Assembly (NCBI GenBank): GCA_049509675.1
Contig: JBEKZQ010000126.1
Coordinates: 1 to 14,100 of the forward strand
Length of the DNA stretch: 14,100 bases
From: JBEKZQ01 sp049509675
Lineage (GTDB): Bacteria > Planctomycetota > Planctomycetia > Pirellulales > Thermoguttaceae
Reading direction: 5' to 3'
The translations under genes and the position numbers were made by a program. The notes below the pieces were generated by a model, which saw only the letters and a program-made list of their open reading frames with translations, was not told the origin of the DNA and did no database searches. This document shows, piece after piece, positions 10,501 to 14,100 of this stretch (the stretch's first letter is position 1; every line of letters begins with the position of its first letter).

Positions 10501-11321
10501 GCGACGGCACGCTCTCGGGCTATTACGGCGACCAGGCCCGGGCCTTCGCCGGCTTGAAGAAGACGCCCGAGGCCGTCGATGCGGCCGCCGCCGCCGTGGT
10601 TTCCTGGGGACGAAACATCAACAACCGGAACAACGCCCTGGAAGCCCTGCGGGCGGTCCTTCGCGCCGCGCCGGACCTGGATGCTTGCGTCATCCAACTC
10701 GATAAGCGAACAGCCGAGACCCGCCAGGAGAATCCGATTCTCCGCAAGGCGATCGGCCAGGTCTATCGCGAAAAGGAGCAGTTCGGCAAGGCCATCGAGC
10801 AACTCCGCATCGCCGCCGAAGTGCAGCCTAACGATGCGGAAACCCATCAGGCATTGCTCGCCTGCTACGATCGCCGGGACGATCAGCAGGGGGCCGTCGA
10901 GCAACTCTTCGCCTGGCGGCAGTTGGCGCCGCGCGACATCAAGCTCTACGAGGACCTCGGCAAGCGGCTGGAGAAACTCGGACAGGCCGGCGAGGTGGAG
11001 CGGGCCTACACGTCGATCGTCGAAGTGCTGCCCGCCGAGTCGGAAAGCCACCAGCTCCTGGCGGAAATTCGCCAACGGCAAGACCGCTGGGCCGATGCCG
11101 TCGGCCAGTGGGAGCAAGTGGCTCGGATCCGCTCGCTGGAACCGACCGGCCTGGCGGGCCTGGCCCATGCCTTGATCCACGAGCACCGCCATGCGGAAGC
11201 GGCCGACGTGCTGACGCGGCTCAAGCAGAAGAACTGGCCCGCGCGATTCAACAGCCCGCCGGAGAATCTCGGCGAGAAGATTCGCAGCCTGGAGCAGGAG
11301 TTGCAGCAAGGCCGGAAGTAA
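1590..11321 (+). CDS. Giant membrane-anchored VIT/vWA/TPR protein, putative partner of the upstream ECF sigma factor
   Basis: One open frame of 3243 residues (roughly 360 kDa, estimated). Order of parts: acidic N-terminal tail 1-64; Ala-rich membrane span about 68-88; LolA/RseB-like beta segment about 96-275; FecR-like segment about 281-395; VIT domain about 426-560; vWA domain about 672-860 with MIDAS residues D679, S681, S683 (DTSAS), T749 and D773; the VIT-vWA C-terminal part with ITPYTSLLVLE, to about 1008; Gly-, then acidic low-complexity linker about 1068-1310; second LolA-like segment about 1320-1514; helical repeats from about 1528 to the end. The last five units are TPRs in exact 34-residue register (3047-3216). 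The topology suggests a cytoplasmic tail that could bind the sigma factor and a huge periplasmic part for metal-dependent and TPR-mediated protein binding. No HxxxCxxC zinc anti-sigma motif is present, so the anti-sigma role is inferred. Three in-frame palindromic repeats lie inside (residues 798-825, 1460-1472, 1911-1932). The ATG has AGAGGA six bases upstream. Domains are firm for VIT, vWA and TPR, and tentative for LolA and FecR. Confidence 0.92.
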   Translation: MDNEPRRADDLPDEADLSGPLRDAIEQIRREEPSQAMLARVLERARQIAPLPSENVLPSPRRHRMFTLAVRALTAAAAAAALIGVWLYNQATTTAAADLGTVLSRTSAVASLELKITQDGKTGAVWVRGRKLRRNLPDGTYQIARDGKSWLVDEKANRASVQAASYFRGEAGGVDLLALLDLPSDRVGQRQKELLATRPAEHATRDGRAVEIYRWQSAGPEGTLRIDAVVDAKTQLLQSIESLRVRGIRTEPICKLTVLVPEKPVDEDLFIVGDTLTEDGRIGKVTDAQGLVAIRPVMQQRWSPVTERMPIRPGDWLQTDPHGANAASVRLVPQTELVIGPGSTVELSSPRQFRIAEGEIKIKAASKSPIELVGPDGKKLTVAGTCIYRADRGKLVKLDKDPRWLLSYEGKAAGESLGSLLAKIDGRNVPLTVGYHKVTVDIRDQIARTTIEESFVNHTNAQLEGTFFFPLPQDASIAEFGMWIGDELNVADVVEKERAREIYETILRERRDPGLLEWSGGNIFKARVFPIPAQAEKRITITYTQVLPMRGNNYRYQYALQSELLKQHPLRQLEIDVKISSAERLQAVSSPTHLTRNALTAHSAHVEFSAKEYTPTQDFEALVEVQPRQSDVVLVPHRRGDDGYFMVQVTPPGTAAGEGQLQREVLPDGEPIELVLLADTSASMDAPSRQRQVELVAALLTALAPKDKFNLATCDVDCQWVFARSTAAEAKNVEMARQKLAARRSLGWTDLDKAVEGALAQCGPKTQVVYIGDGIVTTGDADPVAFTKRLRRMVEERTHHAPRDVGGPRGSAASGVPHAEREECGTFHSVAVSSSFEPGVLKAIAAIGGGSFRQVSGSQGPAAVALELLGEITQPAIRDMKIEFRGLRTARVYPDPLPNLPLGMQQIILGRYAPQGKDQTGEVLVSGTQGGKPVKFSAKVSLKDAEEGNSFIPRLWARMHLDTLLEQGGSQAVKDEIIALSEEYHIITPYTSLLVLETDADRERFGVKRRFQMRDGEKFFAEGRENANWELIQQQMKRAGTWRLGLRREVLRQFSRLGRDVPVLQAVPGYGWAYGRMAGGAGYGGGGSISHASTLYKANAYSGGTLFLGGADISAAWSENDPGRKQEARLEGLERGAPFSAPADGVTDLLMNSVEAASPVETPAVVPLATLAAVSMERTKSLSEEEDLQENDKALESKGELAAGVDMDVKSASLGIAPLRELLAGDQLSFDSTADLGDFRYARRSLGELGLITGKPVYEYSYRRGGWGVDNSAWLNNVFGPPLPPPPVKPQEPKQPWPAEGRKVARSLLRTEQLTGVQDGLHIEIQTESFDARWDTLTGRSQTRAIVAPQGWLTVSTGDASQTSLAWADAQQRGSLAGAMLLGRERASKPADLRQPPLDLGAGTTSPLDLAYPGYSVELKPEGENRALLILKHPSSPRNEIRILVDTVRHVIVKIENIALPSPSGRGAGGEGKVNSTTIFGDFVEVAGAWYAGRIENIGPDGHRNSTTTQKFTTLGAGQFDRQWKQDLAIRQQSQLLREPLPRLVDAKKALAAGKATFEDQMVMLLHFQATQQWDRVLGHLAEAEKLSGKPGMRWVRLSVLPMARKGEEAKMRYLAEAESLAKRVMPRAVADKLFLADYLVNNSNSILEANEQLRLLEAVRPVYERQPAHVLAMKRWNQSRCNLLERTGQSREVLALRKQLAADYPHDYGLQQQYARALANVGEFPAAYAWLDRVLVPESKWLPYEEEYLVTTHAELLGQQGRYDDLVEYLAAWVKRNPPARNIYAHYLGALVWSDHLPQADDLVAQWIRDAQQIVEAGADKPPADALPGDVDARLRAAVALALGQGQNLYTNRIEPKWFKPLADAAICFARHPSAGSVADQIMGQYSFQQSDECRRVRKAALRMLLDTSKGDSPVFVATKRSLGPELGQSPELPVEQLQRLLNWIDPIAEEEAWQKIAAGLRGRWNAEPDWQVKNQLGAMLARVLHEHIGVDPWLAFLRTQLTGASEEQQAGCARQLFDALLGQPWKQAYEDEVFGLLPQIAAAEQASQRRAIEIAALCQMTDTLVQARFQDRMKAVAHPEKLTRTEFRAKQEENLRLARENYADRLHKEMSARPGPLVPWMNIERLYLDVQAGRNLDKVAEECFELLPAKPRALAEHEADAVQQRLDDLFERRCLVTLMNLAARKGAKAGLAERVLAYLEAGDKAETEDTRWKALQYEFLVALDRPKDLAKRLRAWVAADDADNGWRLTLGYLEAETGQIPAAIPLFEAVRASDELRGADYRTLADWYMAVNRRDAYDRARIDAYKVVEEYQLSRWLYAKVQPWLRSYNGQQPPPRELDVEVLFAFTALFEKAGQPQNYLYQLGQFYATTRDFRLLAGLSDAVLGHTAGQVYPFLQNMSNVLGEVRDEATADSIIEHIVAVRSRAKTEVDRRALDLLEMLVERRAAELQNQPGPHVQRALTAMRRAWKHEWSSGEPRLMAELLTSLGRISQQPLADEQVSELEALHRDVERGAADRLKIAKCLAQTYWAYSHSDRAIDLLTESLDEYQAACGGVLPTTANDVLDTLINYLENRTQHARGEKILQEQLKHPANQQQTYWLVQRLYQLYDNAIARDGDVSLGRGVELYRTLEKKLHQELDTPDQNYRYSVVSRLIAIYRTAHGKKLPGVAGDLRSFAFARLPDVLKRQTNNYTSMVAETAIALHDVAGPRDGMAFLIQRIESEPGWFRLNNQDGWVQCAPPLMYHYSYTLGLWRNEVKDLGDLEKPLLKIVLNELRRDLHLRQPRNRVLYAKHNGYFQGDFWSEKEPDFARTADEVWAADKQSGAACQYIAEYLYWGLDHYPRAIEILLDAHRREVLDEGGQSRLVEFLRYQNRFAETTAILEPLVQRRRDNLQYRVWLMNAYFKTGKPQQLATLLKETHDYFHQDNRWNENAMAMLGRSCLENAVYQAAVDYLQEAIALHQRTAPRRGIGDGTLSGYYGDQARAFAGLKKTPEAVDAAAAAVVSWGRNINNRNNALEALRAVLRAAPDLDACVIQLDKRTAETRQENPILRKAIGQVYREKEQFGKAIEQLRIAAEVQPNDAETHQALLACYDRRDDQQGAVEQLFAWRQLAPRDIKLYEDLGKRLEKLGQAGEVERAYTSIVEVLPAESESHQLLAEIRQRQDRWADAVGQWEQVARIRSLEPTGLAGLAHALIHEHRHAEAADVLTRLKQKNWPARFNSPPENLGEKIRSLEQELQQGRK
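1769..1774 (+). promoter_or_regulatory. Internal Shine-Dalgarno ahead of in-frame ATG 1782
   Basis: GAGGAG is placed seven bases before ATG 1782, codon 65 of the giant gene. This is as good as or better than the site at the annotated start. Translation from here would remove the acidic tail and begin directly with a signal-peptide-like stretch (a few residues, then an Ala-rich hydrophobic core). It could give a second isoform, or even be the main start; the sequence alone does not decide. Confidence 0.35.
3981..4064. repeat. In-frame palindromic repeat insertion inside the vWA domain
   Basis: Two hairpins with perfect stems bracket this stretch: CATCACGC/GCGTGATG at 3984-4002 (3-nt loop) and TCCTCACGC/GCGTGAGGA at 4037-4057 (3-nt loop). 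The left hairpin region is nearly the reverse complement of the right one (about 20 of 22 bases), so the whole is a miniature element with self-palindromic ends. It adds about 28 codons (residues 798-825, rich in H, R, G, E, with a Cys) between the helix ending VEERT and the strand beginning TFHSVAVSS of the vWA fold, a surface loop position. The frame is kept. Confidence 0.65.
5967..6005. repeat. In-frame palindromic repeat (PSPSGRGAGGEG type) in the second LolA-like segment
   Basis: A perfect 10-bp stem CCCCTCTCCC/GGGAGAGGGG with a 3-nt loop lies at 5969-5991, followed by CAGGGGGTGAGGG. Read in frame it gives LPSPSGRGAGGEG (residues 1460-1472). I recall this peptide type as the translation of a widespread dispersed bacterial palindrome. 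It breaks an otherwise regular beta-rich stretch between VIVKIENI and KVNSTTIFGDF, most likely at a beta-turn. Codon use (C and G runs) differs from the surrounding gene. Confidence 0.65.
7320..7386. repeat. In-frame repeat with GGGACAGTCCC ends in the helical-repeat region
   Basis: The palindrome GGGACAGTCCC appears at both ends (7324-7334 and 7373-7383), with outer bases AAGGG on the left and CCT on the right. A small central hairpin CCAAGC/GCTTGG lies between. About 20 bases of each end are near inverted repeats. In frame it encodes KGDSPVFVATKRSLGPELGQSP (as two joined pieces, residues 1911-1921 and 1922-1932), inserted between RMLLDTS and ELPVEQLQRLLNW in a helical region. The reading frame is intact on both sides. 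Confidence 0.6.
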
Positions 11322-11368
11322 TGCCCCGTCATGCCGCGGGCAGAGGGCGATCGATTGGCAGTTTGGTA

Positions 11369-11397
11369 TTGACCTTTGCGGGACGGCAGAATACTGT
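11369..11397 (+). promoter_or_regulatory. Candidate sigma-70-type promoter for the phosphatase-peptidase pair
   Basis: TTGACC at 11369-11374 matches the -35 consensus at five of six positions, and a 17-base spacer leads to TACTGT at 11392-11397 (three of six). It lies 48 bases after the giant gene's stop and 92 bases before the next start. The -10 is weak, and readthrough from the giant gene is also possible because no clear terminator lies between. Confidence 0.35.
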
Positions 11398-11457
11398 AGC
11401 AGCCCCCCGTGGAATTGGAGGCAGGAGTCCGTCACCGTTGGGCGACGAACTGGGTTA

Positions 11458-11489
11458 GGCCCCCTTCCAATCAAGTTTGAAAGGGCGCC
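11458..11489 (+). promoter_or_regulatory. Stem-loop covering the ribosome binding site of the phosphatase gene
   Basis: GGCCCCCTTCC (11458-11468) pairs with GAAAGGGCGCC (11479-11489) at 9 of 11 positions around a 10-nt loop. The right arm contains the only Shine-Dalgarno-like sequence (GAAAGGG) and ends directly against the GTG start at 11490. Closing the stem would hide the ribosome binding site, so translation could be regulated or structure-limited. No U-tract follows, so a terminator is unlikely. Confidence 0.4.
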
Positions 11490-12290
11490 GTGAGCAGCAT
11501 GCCTCCGCTGGTCGACATTCATTGCCATCCGCTGCCGGAACTGGACGACGGGGCATTGAACTGGGACGAGGCCCTGGCAATGGCCCGGCTTGCCGTGGAA
11601 GACGGCATTACGTGCATCGTGGCCACGACACATCAACTGGGCGGTTACGGGCACATTCACGGCGACATGATCCGCAATCAGGCCGCGCAGCTCCAGCAGA
11701 GGCTCGATCAGCAAGGCGTGAAGCTGAAGATTCTGCCGGGGGCCGAGATTCGCATTGAGGCCGACCTGGTCCCACGCCTCAAGGGGGGCGATCTGCTCTC
11801 GATGGCCGATCGCTGCCGGCACGTCCTTCTAGAACTGCCGCCCGACGTCTACTTTCCGATCCAACGGGTGTTGGCCGAGATCAAGGCGGCCGGCATGGTC
11901 GGCATCCTGGCCCATCCCGAGCGAAATCCGGCCATCCGCTCCAAGCCGGAGATCCTGGCGGCACTGGTCCGGGGCGGCTGCCTGCTTCAAGTTACGGGTG
12001 GAAGCCTTTTGGGCGCCTTCGGACCCGACGTACAACAATTCACCGCGCGGCTGATCCAACAAGGGCTGGTTTGCTTTGTCTCCAGCGACGCCCACGGCTC
12101 TCGTGCCAGGCGTCCGCTGTTGGCCAGGACCTTCCAGGCGGTTGCGGGCCTGGTAGATGAAACGGCGGCCATCGACCTGTTGAGCCGAAACCCCCGCTGC
12201 GTGGCCGAAGGACGCGACGTGACATCCGCCCGGCCGGCCTCGCGGCGTTCGTCGCCAAGCGGCTGGTTCTTCGGGAGAAAGGCCGGTTGA
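11490..12290 (+). CDS. CpsB/CapC (YwqE)-like PHP-domain protein-tyrosine phosphatase
   Basis: The 266-aa product has the metal-site motifs of the PHP superfamily in order: DIHCHPLPELDDGA from residue 9 (H11, H13, D20), TTH at 46-48, GAEIR from 85 (E86), AHPERN at 141-146, and SSDAHG at 198-203 (D200, H202). This series matches manganese-dependent CpsB/YwqE phosphatases, which dephosphorylate the tyrosine-rich tail of bacterial tyrosine kinases controlling polysaccharide export. Length fits the family (about 250-260 aa). The last 20 residues are basic and Ser-rich, likely a disordered tail. No tyrosine kinase or glycan-export gene lies in the window, so the partner must be elsewhere. GTG 11490 is chosen for its nearer Shine-Dalgarno; ATG 11499 in frame is an alternative. 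The stop overlaps the next start (TGATG). A histidinol-phosphatase-type PHP is a less likely alternative. Confidence 0.88.
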   Translation: MSSMPPLVDIHCHPLPELDDGALNWDEALAMARLAVEDGITCIVATTHQLGGYGHIHGDMIRNQAAQLQQRLDQQGVKLKILPGAEIRIEADLVPRLKGGDLLSMADRCRHVLLELPPDVYFPIQRVLAEIKAAGMVGILAHPERNPAIRSKPEILAALVRGGCLLQVTGGSLLGAFGPDVQQFTARLIQQGLVCFVSSDAHGSRARRPLLARTFQAVAGLVDETAAIDLLSRNPRCVAEGRDVTSARPASRRSSPSGWFFGRKAG

Positions 12291-13084
12291 TGTTCGCCGG
12301 AAGCGGAGCCGCGACGATCCGAGATCTGCGAGGCGCCCTGGTCGTTTTGGCAATCCTGGCTGGCACTGGCGATTGCGGTGAGTCGGCAAATTGGACCGAC
12401 GCGCGAATTGCGGGGCCCTTTGTTTGCCGGGCCGACTTTTCCCTGGCCGCTGTGGAAGGCGTGCTGGACAGCCTCGGTTCAGTGCAGACCGACCTGGCTC
12501 AGCTTCTCGACGTCGCGCCCGCGAAAGAACCGATCGAAATCTACCTGTTTCACGACCAGGCAACGTATGCCGCTTACATGAAGCGTTACCTTCCCGGTGT
12601 TCCGAACCGCAGGGCCTTGTACGTCAAGAGCCAGGGCCCCGGACGCGTTTTTGCCTTTTGGAGCCGGGAGGTTGAAGTCGACCTACGTCATGAGTGTACG
12701 CACGCATTGCTCCATGCCTCACTGCCGCTGGTGCCGCTCTGGCTTGACGAGGGGCTGGCACAGTTCTTCGAGGTCGGTGCGGCACGAAGGGCCGGCGGCC
12801 ACCCCCACATGGACGGCATTCGCTGGAACGTCCGCTGGGGGCAGGTCCCGAAGCTGCAAACCCTCGAGAGCAAGGTCGATGTGGCCGGGATGGGGCGGAC
12901 CGAGTATCGCGACTGCTGGGCTTGGGTTCATTTCATGCTCCTGGGACCACCGGCCGCTCGCGAAGAACTCAGGGCCTACCTGGCCGACATCCAACACAAC
13001 ACGCCGCCGGGTCGGCTGAGTACGCGGCTGGCCAACCGTTTGCCCCATCTGGATGCCCTTTATATCGAGCATTTCCGACAGTAG
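12290..13084 (+). CDS. Exported gluzincin-type (HExxH) metallopeptidase-like protein
   Basis: The product is 264 aa from ATG 12290, whose A is the last base of the preceding TGA; GGGAGAAAGG lies just upstream, so translation is coupled. TTG 12287 would add one residue. Residues about 14-25 (RGALVVLAILAG) form the hydrophobic core of a signal peptide. The Cys that follows (C29) is preceded by Asp, so it is not a proper lipobox. HECTH at 134-138 is the zinc-binding HExxH motif, and WLDEGLAQFFE from 151 supplies the third ligand (E154) in the WLxEGxA form typical of gluzincins and of DUF1570/peptidase-MA-like proteins common in planctomycetes. The protein is compact, with no extra domains. Location is expected outside the cytoplasmic membrane. 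Substrate is unknown. Pairing with the phosphatase gene is clear from the overlap, but no shared pathway can be deduced. Confidence 0.82.
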   Translation: MFAGSGAATIRDLRGALVVLAILAGTGDCGESANWTDARIAGPFVCRADFSLAAVEGVLDSLGSVQTDLAQLLDVAPAKEPIEIYLFHDQATYAAYMKRYLPGVPNRRALYVKSQGPGRVFAFWSREVEVDLRHECTHALLHASLPLVPLWLDEGLAQFFEVGAARRAGGHPHMDGIRWNVRWGQVPKLQTLESKVDVAGMGRTEYRDCWAWVHFMLLGPPAAREELRAYLADIQHNTPPGRLSTRLANRLPHLDALYIEHFRQ

Positions 13085-13245
13085 GGACAAACAGTCACAC
13101 TCATATCCGATTCATTGCACACAAACGGAACTTTCCTTCAGTTCGGACTTGGCAGCGGCCGAAGTTTCCTAATGAACCGGCCCGATTAGGCAGATAGGCG
13201 TCTTGCGTCTCTACTGCTTCCTGGAACGGTTCGTGCATCGAACGA
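13085..13245. other. Intergenic stretch before repeat copy 2
   Basis: No coding sequence is seen. A small hairpin with one mismatch (CGGAACT with AGTTCGG, 13126-13146) and a second short one (CCTAAT/ATTAGG at 13168-13190) are present, neither followed by a T-tract, so no confident terminator for the peptidase gene. This stretch is less GC-rich than its surroundings and should hold the promoter for the gene at 13398 unless the repeat element supplies it. No good -35/-10 pair was found. Confidence 0.3.
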
Positions 13246-13363
13246 GTGGTCTGTCCATTTCGACATTACCGGTTGGGTGCCACTGCTGGCTTGCCCAGCA
13301 GTGCTGAAAACACGGTTGGACAAGCCAACCGTGGCACCCGTAAACTCAAATTGGACAGACCAC
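13246..13363. repeat. MITE-like inverted-repeat element, copy 2, reverse orientation
   Basis: The ends are perfect 12-bp inverted repeats (GTGGTCTGTCCA at 13246-13257, TGGACAGACCAC at 13352-13363), with GA immediately outside each end, consistent with a 2-bp target duplication. Two perfect 9-bp hairpins with 5-nt loops lie inside: CACTGCTGG/CCAGCAGTG (13281-13303) and CACGGTTGG/CCAACCGTG (13311-13333). The reverse complement aligns to 681-816 end to end with four substitutions and an 18-nt shorter internal block. It ends 20 bases before the Shine-Dalgarno of the next gene. Confidence 0.82.
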
Positions 13364-13397
13364 GAGGGAGTTTCCCATCTGACGGAGGCAGGTCATT

Positions 13398-13919
13398 ATG
13401 GACATTCGTCGTTTCGGACCAGCGATGGTAATGTTGGCATTGGCCGGCCTGTGCCTGCCGACAACGGGATGGACCGCCGACCCCAATGTTTTGCCCGCGC
13501 CGCAGATCGCCGACGTGGCGCTTCACGATGGCGGCCTGTTGGTTGGCCAGATGGTCAACGGCCAAAATGCCCCTCAGAGCGGCATCCACATCTCCTTGCA
13601 GGATACGCAGAACCGTGAAGTGGGAGCGGCTTTAACCGATCGGCAGGGCTCCTTCGCCATCGCCGGAGTCCGCGGCGGCGTCTATCAGCTCGTGTCGCCG
13701 CAGGGCCGCCAGGTCTACCGGCTCTGGTTGCCGGGCACGGCTCCTCCGTCGGCTCAGCAAGGCATTCTGCTGGTCGCGCCCGGTCAGACGGTCCGCGGCG
13801 TCCTTGGCGACGGCAGCTTCATCACCAACCCGCTCGTCATTGTGGGCGGCATTGTCGCGGCCACTGCCATACCGGTGATCGTGCTGAACAGCCGTCACAA
13901 GTCACCCAGCAGCCCGTGA
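13398..13919 (+). CDS. Exported, C-terminally anchored carboxypeptidase-regulatory/CnaB-like protein
   Basis: A 173-aa protein. Residues 1-27 are a Sec signal peptide (two Arg, hydrophobic core to about 20, likely cleavage after GWTA). Residues about 45-100 look like a carboxypeptidase-regulatory-like/CnaB beta-sandwich: VGQMVNGQNAPQSGIHISL, then TDRQGSFAIAGVRGGVYQL, with the GxF...GVRGGxY pattern of this fold. Residues about 146-163 are a membrane span followed by a short basic tail (NSRHK), giving a type I topology with the domain outside. Small proteins of this design are frequent in planctomycetes; their role is not established, and adhesion or envelope packing is only a guess. GGAGG at 13384-13388 precedes the ATG by nine bases. 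The gene stands alone, with repeat copy 2 directly upstream. Confidence 0.8.
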   Translation: MDIRRFGPAMVMLALAGLCLPTTGWTADPNVLPAPQIADVALHDGGLLVGQMVNGQNAPQSGIHISLQDTQNREVGAALTDRQGSFAIAGVRGGVYQLVSPQGRQVYRLWLPGTAPPSAQQGILLVAPGQTVRGVLGDGSFITNPLVIVGGIVAATAIPVIVLNSRHKSPSSP

Positions 13920-13984
13920 GCTATGGGCTCGCGCACAAATAACCTGGACAAATTGTAGCAGGCACACGGCGTGCGTGCAACATC

Positions 13985-14070
13985 AGGGGCCGGGTGGCCC
14001 TGGGCGGTTACCCGCCCAGGGCTCCCACAGATCCGGACATGCACACATTAGAGCATCCGGCTCGTCAGGC
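13985..14070 (-). ncRNA. Possible group II intron-type structured RNA fragment
   Basis: Two adjacent strong hairpins are visible: an 11-bp perfect stem (GCCCTGGGCGG with CCGCCCAGGGC, 13997-14022, loop TTAC), and CCGGA-TGC with GCA-TCCGG containing a 2-nt bulge (14033-14060). On the minus strand the order is GAGCCGGATGC, loop, TGCATGTCCGGATC, TGTGGGAG, then the long stem. This resembles from memory the RNA segment GAGCCGnATG...ACGTnCGG found in bacterial group II introns. No reverse transcriptase frame is visible within the window; it would lie to the right. Alternatively the long stem could end transcription of the 13398-13919 gene, but there is no T-tract. Confidence 0.35.
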
Positions 14071-14100
14071 GATGGTTTCGCTGCTTGACGTACGAGTGGA

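Noticed and set aside
9843..11822. A 659-codon minus-strand frame crossing the end of the giant gene and the phosphatase start
   Set aside because: It overlaps two well-supported plus-strand genes and has no conserved motif.
681..13363. The two MITE copies as ends of one 12.7-kb composite transposon
   Set aside because: They are inversely oriented and bracket the genes, but each has its own flanking dinucleotides and no transposase lies between or beside them, so independent insertions are simpler.
13246..13431. A 61-codon plus-strand frame starting in repeat copy 2
   Set aside because: It is generated by the repeat sequence, overlaps the real gene at 13398 and has no ribosome binding site.
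13997..14022. Rho-independent terminator for the 13398-13919 gene
   Set aside because: The stem is strong, but no T-run follows on either side and it lies 77 bases past the stop. It fits better as part of the neighbouring structured RNA.

Overview
The window is GC-rich, gene-sparse DNA most like a planctomycete of the Pirellulales type. Four things suggest this: a giant VIT/vWA/TPR protein encoded directly behind an ECF sigma factor, a small exported carboxypeptidase-regulatory-like protein with a C-terminal anchor, a PHP-type phosphatase, and many short palindromic repeats. This placement rests on protein types and repeat style; no database was searched.

Layout. Position 1-656 (minus) is the 5' part of a PIG-L family deacetylase gene that runs off the left edge. 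Position 657-1098 is a divergent intergenic region with two inverted-repeat elements (681-816 and 841-951). Position 1099-1587 encodes an ECF-type sigma factor. Two bases later begins one uninterrupted 3243-codon frame (1590-11321). Its product has a short acidic N-terminal tail, one membrane span, LolA/RseB-like and FecR-like segments, a VIT domain, a vWA domain with an intact MIDAS, a low-complexity linker, a second LolA-like segment, and about 1700 residues of helical/TPR repeats. Position 11490-13084 is a coupled pair: a CpsB/YwqE-like PHP phosphatase overlapping by one base an exported HExxH metallopeptidase-like protein. Position 13246-13363 is a second copy of the 681-816 element in the opposite orientation. 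It lies just upstream of a 173-aa exported, membrane-anchored CnaB/carboxypeptidase-regulatory-like protein (13398-13919). The right end holds strong hairpins that look like part of a minus-strand structured RNA, possibly from a group II intron.

How it may work together. The sigma factor and giant protein are almost certainly cotranscribed. The giant protein has the topology of a transmembrane regulator: a cytoplasmic tail that could hold the sigma factor and a very large extracytoplasmic protein-binding part. The tail has no zinc-binding anti-sigma motif, so the anti-sigma role is inferred.

The most unusual point is that the giant gene carries three different palindromic repeat families inserted in frame (3981-4064, 5967-6005, 7320-7386). 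Each encodes a short foreign-looking peptide and none breaks the reading frame. The intergenic elements add at least two more families, so this locus is heavily colonised by small palindromic elements.
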